Source: Accumulibacter sp. (GTDB lineage: Bacteria; Pseudomonadota; Gammaproteobacteria; Burkholderiales; Rhodocyclaceae). Taken from it: a DNA stretch of 64,000 nt. Location: contig NZ_JAPUVI010000030.1 of the NCBI RefSeq assembly GCF_029255285.1, forward strand, positions 1 to 64,000. The letters are read 5' to 3'. This document shows, in pieces, positions 49,625 to 59,346 of this stretch. The notes under the pieces were generated by a model. It was not told the DNA's origin, ran no database searches, and was given only the letters and a program-made list of their open reading frames with translations. How positions within the stretch are numbered: the stretch's first letter is position 1; each line of letters begins with the position of its first letter. A program made the position numbers and the translations under genes.

Positions 49625-50770
49625 ATGTCCATGACGTCGATCCTGCGTCCGGTGGTGATGCCGCCCGAACTGATCGGCCAAGCCGCCCCCTGCGATCTGT
49701 TCAATGCCAGCGGTGTTTTGATGTTGCGGGCGGGCGCCCGCATTGGCCACGGTCGCCAGGATCCCTCCGAGCCGTTGCGCTTTCATTGTCCGGCGTCGTT
49801 CGCCGCCAGAATTTGTCACGTTAACCCGGCGCGGGAACTGTCGCGCATCGCGCTTGCGCTGGGCGACATGGCGGAGCGCGTCGCCAGTGGCGGGAATGTG
49901 TCGGCCAGCGAACTGCGTCGACTTGCCGATGACCTGCTCGAGGTTTGGCGACTCGACGCGGACGCCTGCCTGGGTGCCGTGCGGCTCAGCCGGTTTGCCC
50001 GGGCCGGTGTTCGCCACGCCATCCTCGTCGCTTTGCTGGCTCTCGAGACTGGCGCGGCGGGTGGGGTACCGATCCGGAGTCTGCCTACGCTGGCCGGCGC
50101 CGGACTCAGCATGAATCTGACCAAGCTGGCGCTGCACGACGAGATGTTCGAGCGGAGCGCGGCGCCCGATGCGGCGCAGCGGCGCGAGATCGTCAGCCAT
50201 CCCGCCGAGGGCGCCCGCTTGCTGCGCCGCATCGGTCAGGGTTGCGAGGAATGGATACCGGCCGTTGCCGGACACCACGAGAACATCGACGGCAGTGGCT
50301 ATCCGGCGGGATTGAAAGGCGCGTCGATTACCGTGACAGCGCGTATTCTGCGCGTCGCCGATACGCTGGCGGCGCGCTTGACCGGGCGCCGGGCGCGTTC
50401 GCCCGTCTATTGGAACCTGAGCCGCTCGGGAGACAGTTCGTTGCTGACGCGGCACGTCTTCGGTCCCGATCTCGCGCTGCTGGACAAGTCGCTGGCTGGT
50501 CAACTCATGAGGTCTCTCGGTCCATTTCCGCCGGGCAGTCTGGTTCGTTTGAGCAATCGCGAATTGGCGGTCGTCACGCGCCGGACTTTGGGTGCTGCGG
50601 CACAGCCGCGGCAGGTGTTCGCGATCACCGACACCGATGGCCGCCCCTTGGAAACCCCGACCTTTCGCAGAACGGGTCTTGGCTGGCTGGCGATACGGGC
50701 TTACGCGCAGGATGAGGCGAGCCGCCATCAGAGCCATGGCTGGAGTTCGGCCTGGGGCTACGATGTCTGA
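49625..50770 (+). CDS. Degenerate HD-GYP domain protein
   Basis: The 381-residue protein has an uncharacterised N-terminus (about 1-120) and an HD-GYP-like domain (about 125-300). The second half of the active site is intact: SHPAEGARLL, GHHENIDGSGYPAGLKG near 219-235, and ARILRVADTLAARLTG. The hallmark LHDIGK segment is replaced by GAGLSMNLTKLALHDEMF, so the HD metal pair is missing. Cyclic-di-GMP hydrolysis is therefore unlikely, and a binding or regulatory role is inferred. The C-terminus (FPPGSLVRLSNRELAVVTRR) is usual for the family. AAGGAG lies 6 nt before the ATG. Confidence 0.83.
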   Translation: MSMTSILRPVVMPPELIGQAAPCDLFNASGVLMLRAGARIGHGRQDPSEPLRFHCPASFAARICHVNPARELSRIALALGDMAERVASGGNVSASELRRLADDLLEVWRLDADACLGAVRLSRFARAGVRHAILVALLALETGAAGGVPIRSLPTLAGAGLSMNLTKLALHDEMFERSAAPDAAQRREIVSHPAEGARLLRRIGQGCEEWIPAVAGHHENIDGSGYPAGLKGASITVTARILRVADTLAARLTGRRARSPVYWNLSRSGDSSLLTRHVFGPDLALLDKSLAGQLMRSLGPFPPGSLVRLSNRELAVVTRRTLGAAAQPRQVFAITDTDGRPLETPTFRRTGLGWLAIRAYAQDEASRHQSHGWSSAWGYDV

Positions 50771-50805
50771 CCGCGGCCCCGCCGGCGCTGGGCGGCGGCA
50801 CAAAC

Positions 50806-50832
50806 AGGGAGCCCACCTTGCGGCGGGCTCCT
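50806..50832. terminator. Bidirectional terminator between HD-GYP and pccA genes
   Basis: AGGGAGCCCACC (50806-50817) pairs with GGCGGGCTCCT (50822-50832) around TTGC with one mismatch. On the minus strand a CTGTTTG tail follows, serving the pcc operon. On the plus strand the tail is CTCTGG. Confidence 0.65.
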
Positions 50833-50872
50833 CTGGCAACCGGTTGCGGCGGCAATCGCCACCGCCAGGGTT

Positions 50873-52861
50873 CTACTCGAATTCGATGATCACCTGATCG
50901 ACCGACAGGCTATCGCCGGGCGCGGCAACTACCTTCTTGACCTTGCAGTCGAGTTCGGCCTTGAGGACGTTTTCCATCTTCATCGCTTCGATGACAGCCA
51001 GCTTTTCACCGGCGCTGACCTGCTGTCCAACGACCACCGACACTTCGCGCAGCAGTCCCGGCATCGGCGAAAGCAGGAACTTCGACAGGTCCGGCGGCAG
51101 CTTCTTGGGCATCAGCGCCAGCATGCGGGCCGCGTTGGCTGTCATCACCGTCACCTTGACGTGCTTGCCGAAGTGCACGACGCGATAGAGCAATCCGATG
51201 CGCTCGAGTTGCAGACAGATCGGTGCGCCGTTGCAGGTGCCGCGAAAAACGAGTTCGCCGAATTTCCAGTCGGAAACGAGATCGTAGCGGTCCACTCCGT
51301 GCGTCACCGAGTAGCCCCCGGGAATCGGTTTCACGACCACAGGGTAGTCCTTGCCTTCCATCTGCACGACCCATTCGTCACCGACCTTGCGCTGGTGACC
51401 GGCCATCTGGCCGCTGACTTGGACGGCGCGGTCGATGTAGCGGCGGCGCCCAAAAGCGGCCAGCGCGGCCAGTAGCCCCGGATCCTCGTGAACGACGTCG
51501 GAAGCCACGAAGCCGTTCGGATATTCTTCGGCAATGAAATTGGTCGTGAACACCCCCGACAGGAAGCGCGGATTCTGCATCAGCGCTGCCTGGAACGGAA
51601 TGTTCGAGTCGATGCCGCGGATCACGAAAGCGTTCAGCGCATCACGCATGCGGCTGATCGCCTGATCCCGCGTTGCCCCGTGGCAAATCAGTTTGGCGAT
51701 CATCGAGTCGTAATACATCGAAATTTCGCCGCCCTCGAAGACGCCGGTGTCGACGCGGACCTGTCCTTCGGCGGTTTCCGGCGGCCGATACTTGACCAGG
51801 CGGCCGACCGACGGAAGAAAACCACGGAAGGGGTCTTCGGCGTTGATCCGGCACTCGATCGCCCAGCCGTTGGGCTTGATGTCGTTCTGCGTGAACGGCA
51901 GTTTCTCGCCGGCCGCGACACGAATCATCAGTTCGACGAGGTCGACGCCGGTAATCATTTCCGTCACCGGATGTTCGACCTGAAGGCGGGTGTTCATTTC
52001 GAGGAAATAGAACGACTTGTCGGAGCCGACGACGAACTCGACGGTGCCGGCGCTCTGGTAGTTGACGGCCTTGGCCAGTGCCACGGCCTGTTCGCCCATC
52101 GCCTTGCGGATGCTGTCGTCGATGAACGGCGAGGGAGCTTCCTCGAGCACCTTCTGGTGTCGCCGCTGGATCGAGCACTCGCGCTCGAGCAAGTAGACCG
52201 TGTTGCCGAAGGAGTCGGCGATCACCTGAATCTCGATGTGGTGCGGACCTTCGACGAACTTCTCGATGAACACGCGGTCGTCGCCAAAGCTGTTGCGGGC
52301 TTCGTTGCGGCAGGCCTCGAAGCCTTCGAAGGCTTCCTTGTCGTTGAAGGCGACGCGCAAGCCCTTGCCGCCGCCACCCGCGGATGCCTTGATCATCACC
52401 GGATAGCCGATTCCCTTGGCGATCTCGACCGCCTGCGCCGAGTCGGCGATTTCCGCGTTGTAGCCCGGGATGGTGTTGACCTTGGCTTCCATGGCCAGCT
52501 TCTTGGAGGCGATCTTGTCGCCCATGGCGGCTACCGAATAGTGTTTCGGGCCGATGAAAATGACGCCGTTGTCCTCGAGACGGCGCGAGAACTCCTCGTT
52601 CTCGGAGAGGAAGCCGTAGCCCGGATGGACCGCTTCGGCGCCGGTTGCCTTGCAGGCGTCGATGATCTTGTCGATCACCAGGTAGGATTCCTTCGAAGCG
52701 GCCGGGCCGATGCAAACGCTTTCGTCGGCCATCAGCACGTGCATCGAGTCCTTGTCCGCCTCGGAATAGACCGCGACCGTCTTGATGCCCATCTTCTTGG
52801 CGGTCTTCATGACCCGGCAGGCGATCTCGCCGCGGTTGGCGATCAGAATTTTCTTAAACAT
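50873..52861 (-). CDS. pccA: Propionyl-CoA carboxylase, biotin-containing alpha subunit
   Basis: This 662-residue acyl-CoA carboxylase subunit carboxylates its own biotin and passes CO2 to propionyl-CoA via PccB. The biotin carboxylase domain (1 to about 450) has KILIANRGEIACRV, the ATP-grasp loop KASAGGGGKGLRV, RECSIQRRHQKVLEEAPSP and EMNTRLQVEHPVTE. A BT linker domain follows, and the biotinyl domain at the end carries IEAMKMEN with the biotinylated Lys. Propionyl rather than acetyl specificity is inferred from linkage to pccB, meaB and mutB. It is the last gene of the operon, 21 bp after pccB. Confidence 0.93.
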   Translation of the reverse strand: MFKKILIANRGEIACRVMKTAKKMGIKTVAVYSEADKDSMHVLMADESVCIGPAASKESYLVIDKIIDACKATGAEAVHPGYGFLSENEEFSRRLEDNGVIFIGPKHYSVAAMGDKIASKKLAMEAKVNTIPGYNAEIADSAQAVEIAKGIGYPVMIKASAGGGGKGLRVAFNDKEAFEGFEACRNEARNSFGDDRVFIEKFVEGPHHIEIQVIADSFGNTVYLLERECSIQRRHQKVLEEAPSPFIDDSIRKAMGEQAVALAKAVNYQSAGTVEFVVGSDKSFYFLEMNTRLQVEHPVTEMITGVDLVELMIRVAAGEKLPFTQNDIKPNGWAIECRINAEDPFRGFLPSVGRLVKYRPPETAEGQVRVDTGVFEGGEISMYYDSMIAKLICHGATRDQAISRMRDALNAFVIRGIDSNIPFQAALMQNPRFLSGVFTTNFIAEEYPNGFVASDVVHEDPGLLAALAAFGRRRYIDRAVQVSGQMAGHQRKVGDEWVVQMEGKDYPVVVKPIPGGYSVTHGVDRYDLVSDWKFGELVFRGTCNGAPICLQLERIGLLYRVVHFGKHVKVTVMTANAARMLALMPKKLPPDLSKFLLSPMPGLLREVSVVVGQQVSAGEKLAVIEAMKMENVLKAELDCKVKKVVAAPGDSLSVDQVIIEFE

Positions 52862-52882
52862 CTCTCTATGTCTCCCCGTCGA

Positions 52883-54415
52883 TCAAAGCGGAATGTTGCC
52901 GTGCTTGCGCCACGGGTTTTCCAGATGCTTGTTGCGCAGCATCGCCAGCGAGCGGCAGATGCGCTTGCGTGTTTCGTTCGGCATGATGACGTCGTCGATG
53001 AAGCCACGTGCGCCGGCGACGAAAGGATTGGCGAACTTGGCCTTGTACTCGGCCTCGCGGGCCGCCAACTTGGCCGGGTCGTTCTTCTCCTCGCGGAAAA
53101 TGATCTCGACCGCGCCCTTCGGCCCCATGACCGCGATTTCGGCCGACGGCCAGGCGAAATTGACGTCGCCGCGCAGGTGTTTCGATGCCATCACGTCGTA
53201 CGCGCCGCCGTAAGCCTTGCGCGTGATCACGGTGATCTTCGGCACCGTGCACTCGGCATAGGCGTAGAGCAGTTTGGCGCCGTGTTTGATGATTCCGCCG
53301 TATTCCTGGGCCGTGCCGGGCATGAAGCCGGGGACGTCCACGAAGGTCACCACGGGGATGTTGAAAGCGTCGCAATAGCGGACGAAGCGCGCCGCCTTGA
53401 TCGAGCTCTTGATGTCCAGGCAGCCAGCGAGGACCAGCGGCTGGTTGGCGACGATGCCGACCGTCGAACCGTCCATGCGCGCGAATCCGATCACGATGTT
53501 CTTGGCGTACTCGCGCTGCAGTTCGAAGAAGTCGCCGTCGTCGGCGATCTTGATGATCAGCTCCTTGATGTTGTACGGCTTGTTCGGATTGTCGGGAACC
53601 AGCGTGTCGAGCGAGAAGTCGAGGCGGTCGGCCGGATCCTGCGACGGCAGGCGCGGCGGTTTTTCCCGGTTGTTCGACGGCAGGAAGCTGATGAAGCGGC
53701 GAATCATCATCAGCGCTTCGACATCGTTCTCGAAAGCGAGGTCGGCGACCCCCGATTTGGTGGTGTGGGTGATCGCGCCGCCGAGTTCTTCGGACGTCAC
53801 GTCTTCGTGCGTCACCGTCTTGACCACCTCCGGGCCGGTGACGAACATGTAGGACGAGTCCTTGACCATGAAGATGAAGTCGGTCATCGACGGGCTATAG
53901 ACCGCACCGCCAGCGCACGGCCCCATGATCAGCGAGATCTGCGGCACGACGCCCGAAGCGAGAACGTTGCGCTGGAAAACATCGGCGTAACCCGCCAATG
54001 ACGCGACGCCCTCCTGGATGCGCGCCCCGCCCGAGTCATTGAGGCCGATCACCGGTGCGCCGACCTTGATCGCGTGATCCATGACCTTGCAGATCTTCTC
54101 GGCGTGCGCCTCCGAGAGCGAGCCGCCAAAAACGGTGAAGTCCTGCGAAAAGACGAACATCAGCCGGCCGTTGATGGTCCCGCAGCCAATGACGACGCCG
54201 TCGCCAGGCACTGATTGCTCAGCCATGCCGAAGTCGTTGCAGCGGTGTTCCTTGAACATGTCCCACTCTTCGAAGGAGCCGCTGTCGAGCAGCAGCTCGA
54301 TGCGCTCGCGGGCAGCCAGTTTGCCCTTGCTGTGCTGGTTGTCGATGCGTTTCTGGCCACCACCCAGGCAGGCCGCCGCGCGCTTTTCTGCCAGCTGGCG
54401 AATGATGTCATGCAT
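52883..54415 (-). CDS. pccB: Propionyl-CoA carboxylase beta (carboxyltransferase) subunit
   Basis: The 510-residue carboxyltransferase makes (S)-methylmalonyl-CoA. It has the family start [24 protein letters not shown] and two crotonase-like halves. The oxyanion segments are [20 protein letters not shown] and [16 protein letters not shown] in the first half, and [26 protein letters not shown] and [19 protein letters not shown] in the second. Length is typical of PccB. It lies between meaB and pccA on the same strand. Confidence 0.94.
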   Translation of the reverse strand: MHDIIRQLAEKRAAACLGGGQKRIDNQHSKGKLAARERIELLLDSGSFEEWDMFKEHRCNDFGMAEQSVPGDGVVIGCGTINGRLMFVFSQDFTVFGGSLSEAHAEKICKVMDHAIKVGAPVIGLNDSGGARIQEGVASLAGYADVFQRNVLASGVVPQISLIMGPCAGGAVYSPSMTDFIFMVKDSSYMFVTGPEVVKTVTHEDVTSEELGGAITHTTKSGVADLAFENDVEALMMIRRFISFLPSNNREKPPRLPSQDPADRLDFSLDTLVPDNPNKPYNIKELIIKIADDGDFFELQREYAKNIVIGFARMDGSTVGIVANQPLVLAGCLDIKSSIKAARFVRYCDAFNIPVVTFVDVPGFMPGTAQEYGGIIKHGAKLLYAYAECTVPKITVITRKAYGGAYDVMASKHLRGDVNFAWPSAEIAVMGPKGAVEIIFREEKNDPAKLAAREAEYKAKFANPFVAGARGFIDDVIMPNETRKRICRSLAMLRNKHLENPWRKHGNIPL

Positions 54416-54487
54416 ATGTTCTACTCCCTAACGGTCGCGTCAATCAGAACTACAAACAAGTCGGAGGTTTCGGTGTGATAAGCGAAG

Positions 54488-55486
54488 TCAGTGCTTCAGG
54501 TAGGCCAGCAGCCGGGAGGCGGCGGCTCCGGGTGTCGTGCGTCCTTCCGCGACGTCGCCCGACAGCTCGGGCAGTGCCGAGCGGACTGCCGGGTGGGAAC
54601 GGAAATAGTGACGCAGGCCCGAATCGATCAGGTTCCACATCCAGTCGACGGCTTGCCGACGTCGCTTCTCGTCGAACTCGCCGCTGGCGATCATGGTTGT
54701 CCGGTAGCGTTCGATCTCGGTCCAGAACTCGCTGATGCCGCGCTTGGCCAGTGCGCTGACGGTGAGAACCGGTGGCCGCCAGTTCGGGCTGGTGCTGCGC
54801 AGCATCGTCAGCGCCGCTTTCATCTGTCCGCGGGCAAAGGCCGCGGCGCGCTCGTCGATGTCGGCCTTGTTGAAGACCACCAGGTCGGCGATCTCGACGA
54901 TTCCCTTCTTGATCGCCTGCAAGTCGTCGCCAGCGTTGGGCAGTTGCAGCAGGACAAAAGCGTCGACCATGCCGGCCACCGTCGTCTCGGACTGTCCGAC
55001 GCCGACCGTTTCGACAATGATGACGTCGAAGCCGGCCGCTTCGCAGACCAGCATCGCCTCGCGCGTCTTGTCGGCTACGCCACCCAGCGAACCCGACGAA
55101 GGGCTGGGCCGGATGAACGCCTCGTCACGCTGACAAAGCATCTCCATGCGTGTCTTGTCGCCGAGAATCGAACCGCCCGAGACCGAGGAGGACGGGTCTA
55201 CGGCGAGCACGGCGACGCGTCGGCCGGCGGCAATCAGATGCAGTCCGAGAGTTTCGATGAAGGTCGACTTGCCCGCGCCAGGGGCACCGGAAATGCCGAC
55301 ACGCATGGTTTTCCCGGTGTGCGGCAGGAGTGCCGTCAACACCTGCCGGGCGCGTCGCTGATGGTCGTGGCGCGTCGATTCGACGAGCGTGATGGTTTTT
55401 GCGAGCGCTCGCCGACGACCGGCCAGCACCCCTTCGACGAGATGCTGGTCGGCAGCCGAGAGGCCGGCGGCAGGGGGGCTGGTCAT
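54488..55486 (-). CDS. meaB: Methylmalonyl-CoA mutase-associated GTPase MeaB
   Basis: The 332-residue G3E P-loop GTPase guards cobalamin loading and protects the mutase from inactivation. The P-loop is GISGAPGAGKSTFIE near residues 64-78. VDPSSSVSGGSILGDKTRM (Switch/Walker region) is near 98-116, the VETVGVGQSE G3 motif is near 158-167, and NKADID is the G4 base-recognition motif. It starts 31 bp after the mutB stop, the usual partner order. Confidence 0.95.
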   Translation of the reverse strand: MTSPPAAGLSAADQHLVEGVLAGRRRALAKTITLVESTRHDHQRRARQVLTALLPHTGKTMRVGISGAPGAGKSTFIETLGLHLIAAGRRVAVLAVDPSSSVSGGSILGDKTRMEMLCQRDEAFIRPSPSSGSLGGVADKTREAMLVCEAAGFDVIIVETVGVGQSETTVAGMVDAFVLLQLPNAGDDLQAIKKGIVEIADLVVFNKADIDERAAAFARGQMKAALTMLRSTSPNWRPPVLTVSALAKRGISEFWTEIERYRTTMIASGEFDEKRRRQAVDWMWNLIDSGLRHYFRSHPAVRSALPELSGDVAEGRTTPGAAASRLLAYLKH

Positions 55487-55517
55487 GTCGGTCGGCGAAA
55501 GATGCGCGGCGGCTGGC

Positions 55518-57692
55518 TCAGGCCGTGACCGGTGCGCGCGCTTTGCGGATTTCGGCGAGAACGGTCATCGCCGAATCCTCGATCCGGGTTCCTGGCCCGA
55601 AAATGGCTTTGGCGCCCGCCTGGTAGAGAAAGTCGTAGTCCTGCGCCGGAATGACGCCGCCGGCGAAGACGATGATGTCGTCGGCCCCTTGATCCTTCAG
55701 CGCCTGGACGAGCGCGGGGAGCAGCGTCTTGTGGCCGGCGGCGAGCGACGACACGCCGACGGCATGGACGTCGTTCTCTATCGCCAGACGGGCCGCTTCT
55801 TCCGGCGTCTGGAAAAGCGGTCCGACGTCGATGTCGAAACCGAGATCCGCGAAGGCGGTGGCCACTACCTTGGCGCCGCGGTCGTGGCCGTCCTGGCCAA
55901 GCTTGGCGATCATGATCCGCGGCCGGCGGCCTTCCTCGTCGTTGAACTTGGCGATCTCGGACTTCAGTGCCTCCCAGCTCGACAGGCCGTCGACGACCGC
56001 GCCATAGACGCCGGAAACCGTCTGCTGCGTGGCGCGGAAGCGGCCGAACACCTTCTCCATGGCGTCCGAAACCTCGCCGACGGTGGCGCGCAGGCGCATG
56101 GCCTTGACCGCGAACTCGAGCAGATTTCCGTCGCCGGTTTCGGCGCAACGCGTCAGGTCGGCCAGCGCCGCGTTGACCTGGTCGCTGTCGCGGGTGCTGC
56201 GGACTTGCTTGAGGCGAGCGATCTGCGATTCACGGACAGCGTTGTTGTCGATGTCGCGAATGTCGATCGTGTCTTCCTTGGCCAGCTTGTATTTGTTGAC
56301 GCCGACGATCACGTCCTTGCCGGAATCGATGCGCGCCTGTTTGTCGGCCGCGCAGCCTTCGATCTTCATCTTCGCCCAGCCCGATTCGACGGCGTGCGTC
56401 ATGCCACCCATGGCCTCGACTTCCTCGATGATCTTCCAGGCTTCGTCGACCAGATCCTGCGTCAGCTTTTCCATCATGTACGATCCGGCCCACGGATCGA
56501 TGACATTCGTGATGTGCGTTTCCTCCTGAATGATGAGCTGTGTATTGCGTGCGATGCGGGCCGAGAACTCGGTCGGCAGGGCAATCGCTTCATCCAGGGC
56601 ATTGGTGTGCAGCGACTGGGTACCGCCGAACACGGCGGCCATCGCTTCGATCGTCGTGCGCACGACATTGTTGTAGGGATCCTGTTCGGTCAGCGACCAG
56701 CCGGAGGTCTGGCAGTGCGTGCGCAGCATCATCGACTTGGCGCTTTTCGGCGAAAACTCCTGCATGACCTTCCACCAAAGCAGGCGCGCCGCGCGCAGCT
56801 TGGCCACCTCGAGGTAGAAGTTCATGCCGATGGCGAAGAAGAACGACAGGCGGCCGGCAAATTCGTCGACGTCGAGGCCGGAAGCGAGCGCCGTTTTCAC
56901 GTACTCGCGGCCGTCGGCGATGGTGAAGGCAAGTTCCAGCGCCTGTGTCGCACCGGCTTCCTGCATGTGGTAACCCGAAATCGAGATCGAGTTGAACTTC
57001 GGCATGTGGTGCGCGGTGTAGCCGATGATGTCGGAAATGATCTTCATCGACGGCTTCGGTGGATAGATATAGGTGTTGCGAACCATGAACTCCTTGAGGA
57101 TGTCGTTCTGGATCGTTCCCGAAAGCTTGTCCTGCGGTACGCCTTGCTCTTCAGCGGCGACGATGTAGCCAGCCAGAATCGGCAGAACGGCGCCGTTCAT
57201 CGTCATCGACACCGAGATCTTCTCGAGCGGGATGCCGTTAAAGAGGATCTTCATGTCTTCGACTGAATCGATCGCCACGCCGGCCTTGCCGACGTCACCG
57301 GTAACGCGCGGATGATCGGAATCGTAGCCCCGATGGGTGGCCAGGTCGAAGGCGACCGAAACGCCCTGGCCACCGGCCGCCAGCGCCTTGCGATAGAAAG
57401 CGTTCGAGGCTTCGGCGGTGGAGAAGCCGGCGTACTGGCGAATGGTCCACGGACGCACGGCATACATCGTTGCTTGCGGGCCGCGGACGAAGGGCGCCAG
57501 ACCGGGCAAGGTATCGGTGTACTCCAGACCTTCGATGTCGGCCTTTGTATACAGTGGCTTGACGACGATTCCTTCGGGCGTGACCCAGTTCAGGGCTTCG
57601 ACCTGACCGCCGGGAGCCGATTTGGCGGCAGCCTTTTTCCAGGCTTCGAGATTTGCAGGGACTAAGGGCGCAGCTTTGTTCGCGTTGGACAT
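55518..57692 (-). CDS. mutB: Methylmalonyl-CoA mutase (large, homodimeric type)
   Basis: This 724-residue B12-dependent enzyme interconverts (R)-methylmalonyl-CoA and succinyl-CoA. The TIM-barrel substrate domain (about 35-560) has [61 protein letters not shown] and the [16 protein letters not shown] active-site stretch. The C-terminal cobalamin domain (about 590-724) has [14 protein letters not shown], the DxHxxG motif whose His ligates cobalt. No separate small subunit is present. Start ATG at 57692 follows AAAGGTTCC. It is the first gene of the operon. Confidence 0.95.
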   Translation of the reverse strand: MSNANKAAPLVPANLEAWKKAAAKSAPGGQVEALNWVTPEGIVVKPLYTKADIEGLEYTDTLPGLAPFVRGPQATMYAVRPWTIRQYAGFSTAEASNAFYRKALAAGGQGVSVAFDLATHRGYDSDHPRVTGDVGKAGVAIDSVEDMKILFNGIPLEKISVSMTMNGAVLPILAGYIVAAEEQGVPQDKLSGTIQNDILKEFMVRNTYIYPPKPSMKIISDIIGYTAHHMPKFNSISISGYHMQEAGATQALELAFTIADGREYVKTALASGLDVDEFAGRLSFFFAIGMNFYLEVAKLRAARLLWWKVMQEFSPKSAKSMMLRTHCQTSGWSLTEQDPYNNVVRTTIEAMAAVFGGTQSLHTNALDEAIALPTEFSARIARNTQLIIQEETHITNVIDPWAGSYMMEKLTQDLVDEAWKIIEEVEAMGGMTHAVESGWAKMKIEGCAADKQARIDSGKDVIVGVNKYKLAKEDTIDIRDIDNNAVRESQIARLKQVRSTRDSDQVNAALADLTRCAETGDGNLLEFAVKAMRLRATVGEVSDAMEKVFGRFRATQQTVSGVYGAVVDGLSSWEALKSEIAKFNDEEGRRPRIMIAKLGQDGHDRGAKVVATAFADLGFDIDVGPLFQTPEEAARLAIENDVHAVGVSSLAAGHKTLLPALVQALKDQGADDIIVFAGGVIPAQDYDFLYQAGAKAIFGPGTRIEDSAMTVLAEIRKARAPVTA

Positions 57693-57799
57693 GACGGAAC
57701 CTTTCACGAAATCTGTGGAGTGGAGGCGGCGCTTCCGCCTTCTACGCAAGAATCATACCTGTCTGGAGAGTCATGTCGAATCACGGGAATCTGAAACGC

Positions 57800-57848
57800 T
57801 TGACACTCCGCCTGCCGAATAATACTGTATCCATAATTATGAAAGCAA
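57800..57848. promoter_or_regulatory. Overlapping face-to-face promoters and operator-like palindromes, mutB / gntR
   Basis: Plus strand: TTGACA (57800-57805), 17 bp, TACTGT (57823-57828), toward the GntR gene. Minus strand: TTGCTT (57848-57843), 18 bp, TATTAT (57824-57819), toward mutB. The two -10 regions overlap. Two short perfect dyads cover them: ATAC-T-GTAT (57822-57830) and CATAATTATG (57832-57841). A regulator bound here would affect both directions at once. The GntR/FCD protein encoded 40 bp away is the obvious candidate. Confidence 0.6.
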
Positions 57849-57889
57849 GGTCCGATGGGGGCTTCGCACAGGTCGGTGAGAAAGGATCA

Positions 57890-58561
57890 ATGGCTCCGAG
57901 TCGTATAGCCCAGACAGCGTTGTATCAGGAAGTTGCCGAAAGGTTGCGGCAGCGGATTTTTGCCCATCAGATACCGCCGGGAACGCGTATCGACGAGCAG
58001 GCACTGGCGATCGACTACGGCATCAGCCGGACCCCGTTGCGTGAGGCGCTCAAGGTGCTGGCCTCGGAAGGTTTGGTGACGCTGCGGCCGCGTCGAGGTT
58101 GTTTCGTGACCGAAATTTCGGAACAGGATCTCGACGAAATTCTGCCGCTGATGGCCATGCTCGAAGGCCGCTGCGCGCTCGAAGCGGCGCAGCGGGCGCA
58201 AGCCGCCGAAATCGTCAGGCTCGAATCGATCCACCGGCAACTCGAGCGCTTTGCCGAGGGCAACCAGATCGAACGCTTCTTCGAGGCCAACCAGGAGTTT
58301 CATTCCCTGATTCAGGAGATGGCCGGCAACCGCTGGCTGCGCCAGGTGATCCAGGACTTGCGCAAGGTGCTCAAGTTGACGCGTCTGTTGTCGCTGAGCA
58401 TCGACGGTCGCCTCGAACAGTCGCTGATCGAGCATCGCACCATTCTGGCGGCGATCAAGGCCGGCGACGGGCCGCGCGCGCAGACGGCGATGCACGATCA
58501 CATCCTCTCGGTCCGCCGGGCTCTGGTGCGGAGCTTGGCGCAGCATGAAGTGATGGCGTGA
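57890..58561 (+). CDS. GntR-family transcriptional regulator (FCD subfamily)
   Basis: The 223-residue regulator has a winged helix-turn-helix at about 8-75 (YQEVAERLRQRIFAHQIPPGTRIDEQALAIDYGISRTPLREALKVLASEGLVTLRPRRGCFV). The C-terminal FCD ligand domain (about 85-215) contains ILPLMAMLEGRCALEAA, FFEANQEFHSLIQEMAGN and the metal-ligand-type EHRTILAAIKAGD. ATG at 57890 follows GAGAAAGGATC and begins the family N-terminus; in-frame codons to 57773 are not favoured because they precede the promoter. It is divergent from mutB and likely senses an acyl-CoA or organic acid of propionate metabolism. Confidence 0.9.
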   Translation: MAPSRIAQTALYQEVAERLRQRIFAHQIPPGTRIDEQALAIDYGISRTPLREALKVLASEGLVTLRPRRGCFVTEISEQDLDEILPLMAMLEGRCALEAAQRAQAAEIVRLESIHRQLERFAEGNQIERFFEANQEFHSLIQEMAGNRWLRQVIQDLRKVLKLTRLLSLSIDGRLEQSLIEHRTILAAIKAGDGPRAQTAMHDHILSVRRALVRSLAQHEVMA

Positions 58562-59337
58562 GCGGCCATATCGTCTGGGCTCGCGAGTCGGCGATCGCCA
58601 CCATCACACTGGTCAATCCGGGCAAACGCAATGCCCTCGACTTCGCGATGTGGCAGCAGTTGGCCGAGATTGCCGGCCGACTGTCGAAGGACGACCAACT
58701 CCGTTGTGTGGTCGTGCGCGGTGATGGCGACCAAGCTTTCGCGGCTGGTGGCGACATTGCGGAGTTCCTCAGCCAGCGCGATACGCTCGATCGCGCCATG
58801 GCCTACCACGCGCAGGCAGGAGCCGCCTTGCAGGCGCTCTACGACTGCCGCCCGCCGACCATCGCGCTCATACAGGGGTCTTGTATCGGTGGTGGGCTGG
58901 AGATCGCTGCGCAGTGCGACCTGCGCATTTGCGGTGCTTCAGCCCGCTTCGGGGCGCCGATCAACCGGCTCGGCTTTTCGATGTATCCCGGTGAAATGCA
59001 GGCCTTGCTGCGTCTGCTCGGGCCGGCGACGATGCTCGAAATCCTTCTCGAAGGCCGCCTCCTCGACGCCCAGGAGGCACTCCTCAAGGGACTCGTGACG
59101 CGCCTGGTGGCCGATGCCGAGGTGGTCGATGAGGCCTATGCCACGGCGCGTCGCATCTGCGCCGGCGCGCCGTTGGTTGCGCGTACGCACAAGCAGTGGA
59201 TACGCCGTCTGCAACAGCCGTCGCCACTGAGCGACGAAGAGCTGCGAGCGTCGTTCGCCTTTCTCGACACCGAGGACTACCGCGAAGGTCTGGCGGCATT
59301 TCTCGAGAAACGTCAGCCGCACTTCCGGGCGTGCTGA
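58558..59337 (+). CDS. Crotonase-family enoyl-CoA hydratase/isomerase
   Basis: The 259-residue protein has the crotonase fold, with ITLVNPGKRNALDFAMW near 17-33, the oxyanion loops AAGGDIAEF near 62-70 and GSCIGGGLEIAAQCDLRICG near 106-125. The first general acid/base Glu (GGGLE, residue 115) is kept. The second, normally in a F-G-x-P-E motif, is Ile135 (FGAPINRLG). Simple hydratase activity is therefore doubtful, and an isomerase, decarboxylase or thioesterase role is possible. GTG at 58558 overlaps the GntR stop by 4 bp, so regulator and enzyme are co-translated next to the methylmalonyl-CoA operon. Confidence 0.85.
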   Translation: MSGHIVWARESAIATITLVNPGKRNALDFAMWQQLAEIAGRLSKDDQLRCVVVRGDGDQAFAAGGDIAEFLSQRDTLDRAMAYHAQAGAALQALYDCRPPTIALIQGSCIGGGLEIAAQCDLRICGASARFGAPINRLGFSMYPGEMQALLRLLGPATMLEILLEGRLLDAQEALLKGLVTRLVADAEVVDEAYATARRICAGAPLVARTHKQWIRRLQQPSPLSDEELRASFAFLDTEDYREGLAAFLEKRQPHFRAC

Positions 59338-59346
59338 GTCGCGGTT

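Noticed and set aside
51488-54001. 837-codon open frame on the plus strand opposite pccA/pccB
   Set aside because: It is antisense to two genes with complete family motifs, has no recognisable domain and arises from GC-biased third positions.
55389-57266. 625-codon open frame opposite mutB
   Set aside because: Shadow of mutB; the encoded peptide is rich in Arg/Asp/Val with no motif or RBS.
57693-57780. Cobalamin riboswitch before mutB
   Set aside because: The leader is short and only a 6-bp AGGCGG/CCGCCT hairpin is visible; no B12-box pattern.
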